Shown: piece after piece, positions 16,608 to 24,432 of the stretch
Layout: every line of letters starts with the position of its first letter
How positions within the stretch are numbered: the first letter of the stretch is position 1
Source: Thermoplasmatota archaeon
Lineage (GTDB): Archaea; Thermoplasmatota; E2; DHVEG-1
DNA: 35,227 nt
Direction of reading: 5' to 3'
Assembly (NCBI GenBank): GCA_030619765.1
Contig: JAUXAU010000034.1
Location: 1 to 35,227 of the forward strand
Notes under the pieces: generated by a model
What the model saw: the letters and a program-made list of their open reading frames with translations, nothing else
What the model was told of the DNA's origin: nothing
Databases searched by the model: none
Program-made: the position numbers and the translations under genes

Positions 16608-17878
16608 GCTCTCCTGTGATGTAATTTGGGTGCAGCAATAAACGTCAAACCTCTTTTAGTTAAAGCACGGGCAGTGTTGTTTATAGTTTCATGCTTGTCC
16701 AAATAGTTCTGGGTGAGAGATGGCATGAGCCCCTTATCTTCTATATCTACCTTGGGCAGGAAATACTCAAGGATATCTGAGGGATGCTCTCTTTTCTTCT
16801 CTACTGCAATTTCCCCTCCTTCGTGTTTAGCACTAATATTCTTCACCTTTGAAGCAATCTCCAAAAGCTCGTCCCTTCTATCATAGGGCTGAATCACGAT
16901 GCTTTTCCATGTTTCAAGAATGTGATGTTCGAACCGAACGAATTCTTCCAGTCCTAGAGACTTCCTTATGTCGCTGCTCATCTCTATTGTGACATTGTTT
17001 ACAGAATTTGAGAAATTGAACCCTATTAGTGACGTGGAACCATCCTCCCTTGAGAACATCCGTGCTGCCATAAGTGTCCAAAATACTGCATATGGATTAT
17101 CGTTGCCCATATAAACAGAGATCTTGAATTCTATATCTATCCCAAGTTTGTGCAAAAGGTAGCCTAGGAGTATAGTCCCAGGATTAATATTAAGAACTTG
17201 CTTCACACCGTAATTGGTGTAATAGTAGAGGAGCTCATCAACCCATTTGATTGGGTAATCGTTTGGTTGGCCCACACCTCCAAAATAGCCCGTAATTGTT
17301 TCTGGTCCCCCGAGATGAACATTAGACCCATCGGTACCTTTTGTATCAAGTGTTTCACACCAACTCGCACCAATAATTTGCATGGCAGCCGTCATTGCCA
17401 GTAAATCATCATCCTCTTCCTGTTCTTTCATACATCGGACCCTTATAAAACGGCCTGGCATCAATTCTCCTTTCTCTACTGCCCGGCGTGCTTGAGACAT
17501 AAAAAACGAGAAGTACTGGCAAGCACTTATCTCTAAGGTGACTGCAAAATCCTCGTTAAAATCCATTTCCTCCGCCTTGTCCCCCAGAATCTTTTTTCGG
17601 TATTCATCAACAGTAATGAAATTTCCCTTATCTCTCTGCTCCATCAGCCATTCCAAGTCTTTCAAGTAGGGAGAGCTCTTTTCCTTCAGTCTTGCCATTA
17701 AATTTTCTATCTTGCTCGATTCCCTAGCCTTTCGGTTTATCTCCTCAGGTCCACCATATTTTCCAACCACGGTCAAAAGATCATTGACTAGCTTGTTCTC
17801 AGGATCCATCAAAAAAGCGTTTATTTCGTCTAGTCTTTTATCTTCTATAACTAGCTTGCTTCGAATATCCGTAGACAA
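16604..17878 (-). CDS. Unrecognised 424-aa cytoplasmic protein, first gene of the HSD-AOR-aminotransferase operon
   Basis: I do not recognise this family. It is soluble, without signal peptide or membrane helix. The first 100 residues are charged and helical (RKARESSKIENLMARLKEK). The middle (about 165-290) looks like an alpha/beta enzyme core rich in glycine and aromatic residues: LGGPETITGYFGGVGQPND, then INPGTILLGYLLHKLGIDIE and VYMGNDNPYAVFW. There is no zinc or Fe-S cysteine cluster and no nucleotide-binding loop that I can see. The start is a TTG (17878) with GGGGGA about 10 bp upstream. It overlaps homoserine dehydrogenase by 4 bp, so the two products are probably made together, and an enzyme of the same pathway is likely. 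Composition is GC-richer than genes outside the operon. Confidence 0.8.
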   Translation of the reverse strand: MSTDIRSKLVIEDKRLDEINAFLMDPENKLVNDLLTVVGKYGGPEEINRKARESSKIENLMARLKEKSSPYLKDLEWLMEQRDKGNFITVDEYRKKILGDKAEEMDFNEDFAVTLEISACQYFSFFMSQARRAVEKGELMPGRFIRVRCMKEQEEDDDLLAMTAAMQIIGASWCETLDTKGTDGSNVHLGGPETITGYFGGVGQPNDYPIKWVDELLYYYTNYGVKQVLNINPGTILLGYLLHKLGIDIEFKISVYMGNDNPYAVFWTLMAARMFSREDGSTSLIGFNFSNSVNNVTIEMSSDIRKSLGLEEFVRFEHHILETWKSIVIQPYDRRDELLEIASKVKNISAKHEGGEIAVEKKREHPSDILEYFLPKVDIEDKGLMPSLTQNYLDKHETINNTARALTKRGLTFIAAPKLHHRRA

Positions 17879-18071
17879 TGTACTATTTCCCCCATATAAT
17901 TCAATTTTTTAGGTAAGTAAAACAAATAAAACAGCGCTATAAATAATGTTTGATTTTATAATTAATAGGACCTACATAATCCCTATGTTCTTCCATCATA
18001 CATAAGAAATCTCAATTGCTATAATAGTTTGTAAACCAAAAACATTATTCCATAGAAATTATTGAAGATTA

Positions 18072-19283
18072 TTAAGAAATTTTACTAAGTTTTTTTTTCA
18101 TAAATTGCTCTAATTTATCAAATGCTTTCTCCAATGTTTCCACTTGTGGAAGAATGACAGCTCTAAAATGTCCTTTACCGTAAGTAGAACAAAAACCAGA
18201 ACCGTGTACAACCAAAACGTGTGCTTCATGTAAGAGGTCCAAAACAAATTCTTTGTCGTCTTTCCAAAGCCTTTTTTCCATTGCTTCGATCTTTGGAAAT
18301 ATGTAAAATGCTCCATCTGGTTTTGCGGTAGAGATGCCTTCTATTTCATTAAGTCTTTTATATGAGAAATCACGACGTTTTCTTAATTTTTGGTTCACCT
18401 TTTCAATATGATCCTGTGGGCCTTTTAATGCCTGAATACAAGCAAGTTGACAAACAGAATTTGCACATAATCGGGAACGAGCTATGCGCATGAATGCATC
18501 TTGTACTTCATCGAGTTCTCCAGAATGATGAAACATTACATATCCTATACGCCAACCTGGTACAAGATAGACTTTGGAAAAACCATTGAAAGTTATAATT
18601 GGAACATCTTTAGCAAGGGTTGCAGTTGCATATTGTTTACCATCAAATGTTATATCATCATATATTTCATCAGAGATAACTGGGACTTGATACTCACCTG
18701 CAATATCAAGAATTTCTTTTATTACCTTTTTTGAGTATAAAGCACCTGTTGGGTTATTTGGGTTAATAACGACAATGCCTTTAGTGCGCTTTGATATCTT
18801 TTTGCGAATGTCATTTACATCTGGTTGCCATCCTTCTTCTTCAATGCAACGATATGCTATTGGTTCTGCATCGTTAAAACGAGTAATCAATGTATATTGT
18901 GGATATGTAGGTCCAGGTATCAAAAGTTCATCGCTAATATTAAGGGAGGCATTAAGAAGAATCTGCAGGGATTCTGTTACGCCTGTGGTAATACAAATAT
19001 CATCAGAACTATAATCAATATTATTTCTTTTATGTTCGCGATTAACTATGGCATCTCTAAGTTCCAAATAACCCTCAGAAGGAGCATAACCGTTATAACC
19101 TTCATTTGCAACTTTATAAAGAGTATCTTTCATATGTTGTGGAGTGTCAAAATCATATTTGTTTGGATCTCCAATATTAAGATGTAAAACTTCGATACCT
19201 TTTTTTTCTAATTCTTTTGCAGGCAATACTACATCTCTTATAGCATAAGAAATTCCTTGAGAGCGCTTCGAAGCTTTTATCAT
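18072..19283 (-). CDS. Alanine aminotransferase-like class I PLP enzyme (AlaT type)
   Basis: A 403-aa enzyme closely resembling archaeal AlaT in its wording: HLNIGDPNKYDF, GYNGYAPSEGYLELRDAI, INPNNPTGA, SDEIYDD, the PLP lysine Lys237 in FNGFSKVYLVPGWRIGY, and KPDGAFYIFPKIE. It would make alanine from pyruvate and glutamate, a common way for fermenting archaea to dispose of reductant and ammonia. The frame is open to 19382, but the first 33 residues (hydrophobic, not family-like) are probably leader; MIKASKRSQGISYAIRD at 19283 is the expected N-terminus. Separated from the GC-rich operon by about 190 bp and AT-rich itself, so probably transcribed alone. Confidence 0.87.
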   Translation of the reverse strand: MIKASKRSQGISYAIRDVVLPAKELEKKGIEVLHLNIGDPNKYDFDTPQHMKDTLYKVANEGYNGYAPSEGYLELRDAIVNREHKRNNIDYSSDDICITTGVTESLQILLNASLNISDELLIPGPTYPQYTLITRFNDAEPIAYRCIEEEGWQPDVNDIRKKISKRTKGIVVINPNNPTGALYSKKVIKEILDIAGEYQVPVISDEIYDDITFDGKQYATATLAKDVPIITFNGFSKVYLVPGWRIGYVMFHHSGELDEVQDAFMRIARSRLCANSVCQLACIQALKGPQDHIEKVNQKLRKRRDFSYKRLNEIEGISTAKPDGAFYIFPKIEAMEKRLWKDDKEFVLDLLHEAHVLVVHGSGFCSTYGKGHFRAVILPQVETLEKAFDKLEQFMKKKLSKIS

Positions 19284-19409
19284 AAGTATCAAAAATCGGA
19301 CATATGAAATCAACATAAATAGTTGATGGTCGATTAAAGTAAAATTATTATTAAAAGAAAAAAATTTCCCATTTGTATTCAAAAGTTAGTATGGCTCTCT
19401 CAAATTATA

Positions 19410-20576
19410 CTAAAGATCTTCTTTTACAATGCATTTAAACATGTTTTTATCTTTTAGATATTGTATATTCTCACTGACAAAGATAGAAGAGCCGTTTTTC
19501 TTTTTATGAATGGTTTTTAAATTAATTTTTCCCTGTTTTTTTATTTTGTATATTTTATCTTTAATATCTTTTTTAGTCTCAAGATAATCAAAATCTGCGA
19601 GATTTAGCGAAAGCATCTCATCTTTTTTATAACCTAATTTCTCATACATGTTCTTGTTACAGTCGATGATATTGGCATTTTCATCGAAGATAAACATAGC
19701 GTCAAATTCTTCTTCAGTCAACTTGTCCATAGTTCTTTTCCTGGACGGTTTGTATTTGAATTTTTCCCGTTCATTAAGAACATCGCGCATTCTTTCCTTC
19801 ATATCTGATAATTTTTTATTTAATTTTTCAATTTTTTCTTCTGCGATTTTGGATTCTGTCATATCCTTTCCTATGCCTCTAAAACCACAGAAATCCCCCA
19901 AATCGTCGAATAATGCAGCAAAACTAGCGAGAACACAAACATTATGTCCATCCTTATGAATCAAGTTGGTTTCAAATTTGCTTGCATGACTCTGCTTTTT
20001 TCTTACCATCTCACTGAAAGCGTTTTTCACCTTTTTTGACTCTTCGGATGCTATAAATTCAAAAACTTTATTTCCAATTATTTCGTTAGGTAAGTACCCC
20101 AATATATTAGTAATGTTTGATGAACAGGATTTGCAAACTCCTTTTTCATCAACTTCCCAAACCCAGTTATCTATGTTTTTCAATAGATTTTCATATTTTT
20201 CTTCTGCTTCTTCTTTTGCTTTAATAGTTTCTTCAAATATCTCGCCTTTTTTCACACCTACTTTATGTATTGCTAATTTCAAACTAGTCATAACTCTTTT
20301 TAAAGAATTTGTTAGTTTATTCACCTCAAATATCTCGCTTTTTTCCATTTCAACTTCGAGATTCCCCTTACTTATCTCATCAATGTTTTTTGTTAATTTC
20401 TCTAATGGTCGAGAGATAAAATAAGACATGATGAGTGAAACAAAGAATGTAACCAAAACAATAAGTCCAAGAAATGCAGTTGCAATTTCAAAGCCTTGAA
20501 AACCTCCAATTATAGCAACAGGTATCATAGAAATTGCAAGACACATAATTATTAATAATGCCCTTAATCTCATCAT
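19410..20576 (-). CDS. Membrane HAMP-PAS-PAS sensor protein without kinase domain
   Basis: A 388-aa protein. Two hydrophobic segments at about 6-26 and 32-54 form a membrane hairpin with almost no external loop. A HAMP domain follows (about 50-102, ISRPLEKLTKNIDEISKGNLEVEM), then a coiled coil (KAKEEAEEKYENLL), a PAS domain (about 127-240, with the PAC-like FCGFRGIGKDMTESKIAE), another coiled coil and a second PAS domain (about 287-388). There is no H-box, ATPase or output domain. It starts 1 bp after the stop of the histidine kinase gene, so it very likely works with that kinase as a signal-input partner. Confidence 0.85.
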   Translation of the reverse strand: MMRLRALLIIMCLAISMIPVAIIGGFQGFEIATAFLGLIVLVTFFVSLIMSYFISRPLEKLTKNIDEISKGNLEVEMEKSEIFEVNKLTNSLKRVMTSLKLAIHKVGVKKGEIFEETIKAKEEAEEKYENLLKNIDNWVWEVDEKGVCKSCSSNITNILGYLPNEIIGNKVFEFIASEESKKVKNAFSEMVRKKQSHASKFETNLIHKDGHNVCVLASFAALFDDLGDFCGFRGIGKDMTESKIAEEKIEKLNKKLSDMKERMRDVLNEREKFKYKPSRKRTMDKLTEEEFDAMFIFDENANIIDCNKNMYEKLGYKKDEMLSLNLADFDYLETKKDIKDKIYKIKKQGKINLKTIHKKKNGSSIFVSENIQYLKDKNMFKCIVKEDL

Positions 20577-20577
20577 T

Positions 20578-21987
20578 TCACCTTTTTAAAACCTCTTTTT
20601 CACGTACTTCATTACAAACATAATCGCCAAAGAGTTTACCAATATTTGTCTTAAATTCATCTACAATCGAATCATTTAATATATTTAGCTCTTTTAATGA
20701 GTCGACATACTTAAATAGATCATACCGTCCAATCGCGTTTTTGTTTTTTAAATCATTAAATTCAACAATTCCCATCGGCCCTAATAATAAAATAAATTCT
20801 TCTTTTAATTCCTTTTCTATTTCTGACTTTAACGAGAAAAGCACCTTTATCGGCTCAATATCCTTTACAGGTTTAAGCGGAACCGTAAAAAATAAAGTGC
20901 TACCTTGACCCAAAATGCTTTCAATCCAGATTTTTCCTTTTTGCGATTCGACTATTCCTCGACAAATCGCAAGTCCCAATCCTGTTCCCTCATATTTTCT
21001 ATTCAGCGTTTCTTCAATTTGATAAAAAGGTTCAAATACTCTAATTTGGTCCTGAGGAAGCATACCTATACCATAGTCTTTAACACTAAATAGAATATGA
21101 TCTTTTTTGGGAACAACGTTTATTTCAATTTCACTATTATTTTTCGAAAATTTTATTGCATTATGTATAAGGTTTCTCAAAACCTGACTAAAGCGATCAG
21201 GATCCACCTCGATTACTGGTATAGGACCAATGTTTGAGATAAGCCTTATGTTTTTTCCTTTGGCAAAGCCTTTCATTAAACCAACTGTTTCTTCGACTGT
21301 TTCTTTTAGATTAACTTCCCTAAAATGAAATTTTAGTCTAGCAGCCTCTATTCTTGAGATTTCTAAAAAATCCTCTATCATCTTACTTAATCTTTCAGTA
21401 TTTTTAAGTACAATGCGAAGGCTTATTTTCTGTTTTTCTGTGAGTTTTCCAAAAAATTGCTGCTGTAACATTTGAATTTGTGCCTTCAGCGGAGTAATTG
21501 GTGTTTTCAGTTCATGAGATGTTATATTTAGGAACTCTGATTTTGTTTTATCTAATTGCTTTCTTTCTTCTTCCATCTTCCCCAATGCAATGGCACTCAT
21601 ATTTAAGGCATCACCTAATTTTGCTATCTCGTCATTTGTTTTGATATCTGTCCGGACGTTAAAATTTCCTTTTTCAATTTCTTGTGCTGCCTTATGTAAC
21701 TGCTTAATGGGCTTTGTTATAGAACGTGAGACAAAAAATCCCACTATCCCCATATTTATAGCTATAAGAGCTATTATCAACATAGTGGCTGTATCAAGTA
21801 AAAAAATTTGTTCAGCAAAAATCTCTTGATCGGAACTAAGAAGAGAAAATGAAATTGAATAGAAATAATAAATACCTATCGAGGGAGCGGCTATTCCAAC
21901 AAGTAAAAAAAGGAGGGTTATCTTTCTGCTTAACTTACTAAACAAGAACTTCTGAAAGTCAAATGGCTCCTCATCCACGCCTAACAT
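20578..21987 (-). CDS. Membrane sensor histidine kinase (HAMP-HisKA-HATPase)
   Basis: A 469-aa protein with two transmembrane segments (about 22-46 and 64-88) around a short external loop, a HAMP domain (about 87-140, ITKPIKQLHKAAQEIEKGNF), and a HisKA domain with phospho-acceptor His158 in TSHELKTPITPL. The ATPase domain has Asn276 (NLIHNAIKFSKN), DYGIGM (304-309) and GTGLGLAI (334-341). About 95 residues follow the ATPase domain (EIEKELKEEFILLLGPMGIVEF onwards), an unassigned C-terminal extension that may bind a partner. No response regulator is encoded in the window. All catalytic residues are intact. Confidence 0.91.
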   Translation of the reverse strand: MLGVDEEPFDFQKFLFSKLSRKITLLFLLVGIAAPSIGIYYFYSISFSLLSSDQEIFAEQIFLLDTATMLIIALIAINMGIVGFFVSRSITKPIKQLHKAAQEIEKGNFNVRTDIKTNDEIAKLGDALNMSAIALGKMEEERKQLDKTKSEFLNITSHELKTPITPLKAQIQMLQQQFFGKLTEKQKISLRIVLKNTERLSKMIEDFLEISRIEAARLKFHFREVNLKETVEETVGLMKGFAKGKNIRLISNIGPIPVIEVDPDRFSQVLRNLIHNAIKFSKNNSEIEINVVPKKDHILFSVKDYGIGMLPQDQIRVFEPFYQIEETLNRKYEGTGLGLAICRGIVESQKGKIWIESILGQGSTLFFTVPLKPVKDIEPIKVLFSLKSEIEKELKEEFILLLGPMGIVEFNDLKNKNAIGRYDLFKYVDSLKELNILNDSIVDEFKTNIGKLFGDYVCNEVREKEVLKR

Positions 21988-22073
21988 CCCATCCTGAACA
22001 TATGTGACCTTTAACTAAGCTCACTTTATACTATAATGAATTTTTGCGTATAAAGTTTTTATGTGTAAACTGA

Positions 22074-22217
22074 TTAGATTTTTCCTATTCGACATTGATT
22101 GCATACACCGTGTTCTTTATCGAAACAACTAGTACACACAAGTTTTCCACACATATGGCAAGTAAACATAGCACCAGGTTTTCCGCATATGCTACAGAGA
22201 CCGAGTAAATCAGCCAT
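22074..22217 (-). CDS. 47-aa zinc-knuckle microprotein
   Basis: This short frame encodes MADLLGLCSICGKPGAMF and continues with TCHMCGKLVCTSCF, then HGVCNQC, ending IGKI. Eight cysteines in four CxxC-like pairs (8/11, 20/23, 28/31, 39/42) plus His21 and His36 fit two interleaved zinc sites, as in B-box or treble-clef ribbons. It starts 6 bp after the stop of the XRE regulator gene, with GGTGAT 5 bp ahead of the ATG, so it is translated in the same operon. Possible roles are a protein-protein adaptor or a co-regulator. I cannot name the family. Confidence 0.75.
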   Translation of the reverse strand: MADLLGLCSICGKPGAMFTCHMCGKLVCTSCFDKEHGVCNQCRIGKI

Positions 22218-22223
22218 TCTTAA

Positions 22224-22925
22224 TCACCTTCCTAATGAAACAAGTTTTTTCTTTAATTCATCCAATGGTATATTTGTTACAATAAGTGGCATATCCTCTT
22301 TTTCAGCAAGTTGTATTGCTAGAGGATCGACTGCGCCTGGATGATGATAAACGACAATTGATGGTTTAACAGGATGAATCCTAATTGCGATCATAGGGCT
22401 TCTTCCATACTTTATATTTGTAAAAATCAAAGCCCTCTCAGTACTCCATCCATAAAGATTTGGATAGCCTGCAGAACTTATTGTCTTAATTGTCTCGATA
22501 CCATCTATTAGCGTGAATCCCTTCACATTTTTTCTAATATCAACGGCTTTTGTAGTTAATAGCTTTCCACCAATTTCCTCAATAAATTTTTTGATAGGAA
22601 TTGAATATGGATATTCCATAATATCCAATATACCGTCCTGGTTTTTTGCAATAAATTGATATTTTCGTAACGTTTTGCTATTGTTTTTCTTTTCATCTAT
22701 CTTTAAAAAGGCCTCGATTATTCTTTTCACAGCCTGTATGCCAGGTGATTTTCTTCTTCCTGATTCATAATCACTTATTACACTGGGAGATAAATTTAAA
22801 AAATCAGCAAGTTCGGTTTGAGAGAGATTAAATGCAGTACGCCATTTCTTTATAGTCTGACCTGGTTTGGGGCTTAATGTAATTTCTCCAGCTATCTTTT
22901 CGGCCAATACATCTTTAACATTCAT
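22224..22925 (-). CDS. Archaeal XRE-type HTH transcriptional regulator with C-terminal domain
   Basis: A 233-aa protein. The HTH covers about residues 22-72 (TIKKWRTAFNLSQTELADFL, LSPSVISDYESGRRKSPGI) and is typical of the Cro/C1-XRE class. The C-terminal domain (about 100-230) has the conserved-looking stretch GYPNLYGWSTERALIFTNI, then RIHPVKPSIVVYHHPGAVDP and LAIQLAEKEDMPLIVTN. This two-part layout resembles a family of predicted archaeal regulators (COG1709-like, from memory). The C-terminal domain probably binds a ligand or mediates dimerisation. Two palindromes lie 38-69 bp upstream, suggesting autoregulation. The zinc-knuckle gene follows directly. Confidence 0.82.
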   Translation of the reverse strand: MNVKDVLAEKIAGEITLSPKPGQTIKKWRTAFNLSQTELADFLNLSPSVISDYESGRRKSPGIQAVKRIIEAFLKIDEKKNNSKTLRKYQFIAKNQDGILDIMEYPYSIPIKKFIEEIGGKLLTTKAVDIRKNVKGFTLIDGIETIKTISSAGYPNLYGWSTERALIFTNIKYGRSPMIAIRIHPVKPSIVVYHHPGAVDPLAIQLAEKEDMPLIVTNIPLDELKKKLVSLGR

Positions 22926-22962
22926 GGTATATCATAGCCTAAACATTGATACGTTCAACTAC

Positions 22963-22994
22963 TATCTATGTCGATAGATATATCGGCGATATAT
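22963..22994. promoter_or_regulatory. Two overlapping palindromes in the XRE regulator promoter
   Basis: TATCTAT-GTCG-ATAGATA (22963-22980) overlaps ATATATCG-G-CGATATAT (22978-22994). Both have perfect arms (7 and 8 bp). They lie 38-69 bp upstream of the regulator's ATG, where a TATA box and operator would be expected. Binding by the regulator itself is inferred from its position. Confidence 0.5.
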
Positions 22995-23032
22995 TAAAAA
23001 TATTTCTAAAAAGGGGTAGGTTGAAAATCTTG

Positions 23033-24308
23033 TCAGTTAGCTTCCCATCCATACTTGAAAACCCAATACATATAATCTTGACCAGGGTATACCATAACCG
23101 AACCGGCGTTAATCTCATTTTTTCCGTCATTATCGCAATCTCCAATGGAGACAACAGCCAATACACCAAAGGTTTCTTCAATAACCGCTTCTTCAATATA
23201 GGTGGAACCATTCCACTGTAGAATATGGATGTGATGTGTTCCTGCGCAGACTTCAGCTATCCCATCATCATCTACATCACCAACATCAAGACCTTCAATT
23301 AACCCTCCTTCTTCAGGCCATTCCTTTTCAAATTTTATCTCATAATCAGCTCCGTTCCATTCAAAAATTGTGATCTTGGGGGAAGAATATCCGACATGAA
23401 TCTCATTTTTTTCCATCCATATCGCTGTCTTTGCATATACAAGCAAACGGATAGTCATGGCCACCCGTATATTTGATAACAGTTGCGGCAAAATCATTAC
23501 TCTCTTTGTCCCAATCTAAAACCACTATTTTATTCGCTGAACCGCATACAATCTCGTTTTCTCCATCCTCATCAACATCACCTAATCCAGCCATGTAGAC
23601 ATAACCATCTACCCCAGGATCATCCCACTCTGCCACTTTAACTAATCTCCAGCCGTTCCATTTGAAAACCACAATTTCAGGAACTGTACTCGTATCTCCT
23701 AATGAACCGCCGCTCATGATTAACTCATTTTTTCCATCGTTGTCACAATCTCCGATATAACAGTCGGCACTGCCTCCACCATTCTGATATATCCAAGGAT
23801 TAAAACCTATAATCCTATATTTTCCTCCAATCCACTTGTAAACAGCTGCATACCATGTAGCTGCGATCTCATTTTTTCCATCTCCTGTTAAATCACCGAT
23901 AGCAAAACCACCAGCGTCAGGTGGTCCACTACTTAAACCCAATTTCTCGAGAACACAGAACAAATTATAAAAAGGACTATGTAAAGAATGGGTCTGTTCA
24001 TATGTTTGTTTAACTACATTCCATTCCATAACTCTAAGTACCGCATCTCGTCCCCCAATAAGCAATTCATTATCTCCATCGTTATCACAATCCCCTATTG
24101 GCTGAGGTCCCTCATATCTCGCCCCATAAGACCAATCAGACCCATAATTCATTTCCCACTGAACGTCGTAATTCTCACCATTATCATATAGTTCAGATGT
24201 TTCACTTTTCTCTGGAATATTTAAGTCGTTTTCAAATGCACTAGCTATTCCAAAACTAAATACGGTAAGAGACAATACTAAATATATCGCAGTAATTTTC
24301 TTATCCAT
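23033..24308 (-). pseudogene. Secreted FG-GAP/VCBS repeat protein, split by a +1 frameshift
   Basis: The first part (24308 down to about 23403) has a signal peptide (MDKKITAIYLVLSLTVFSFG, Ala-rich end) and repeats of the beta-propeller type with Ca2+-binding loops: GDCDNDGDNELLIGG, GDLTGDGKNEIAA, GDCDNDGKNELIMSG, GDVDEDGENEIVCGS. It stops after KDSDMDGKK. The next frame continues the same repeat immediately (NEIHVGYSS, GDVDDDGIAEVCAG, GDCDNDGKNEINAGS) to 23033. The break is a run of seven A (read on the minus strand) where the other DGKNEI codings here have six; removing one base gives 425 intact codons. It is either a recent mutation or a sequencing error. Probable role of the intact protein: extracellular adhesion or binding. 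The frame also opens upstream at 24365, outside the signal peptide. Confidence 0.85.
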
Positions 24309-24432
24309 GCTGTACCCCATTATATTTATCCTATATTCCTCATATAAAGGTATCGTCCTATTCAAAATAATTTGTTGGGATAATTGTTAGGATAAAACTT
24401 TAAACCTTTTTTTACATTCCTGACAAGTTAAC

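Noticed and set aside
22966-23211. 81-codon minus-strand frame between the XRE and FG-GAP genes
   Set aside because: It overlaps the FG-GAP repeat coding region in another frame and covers the palindromic promoter region.
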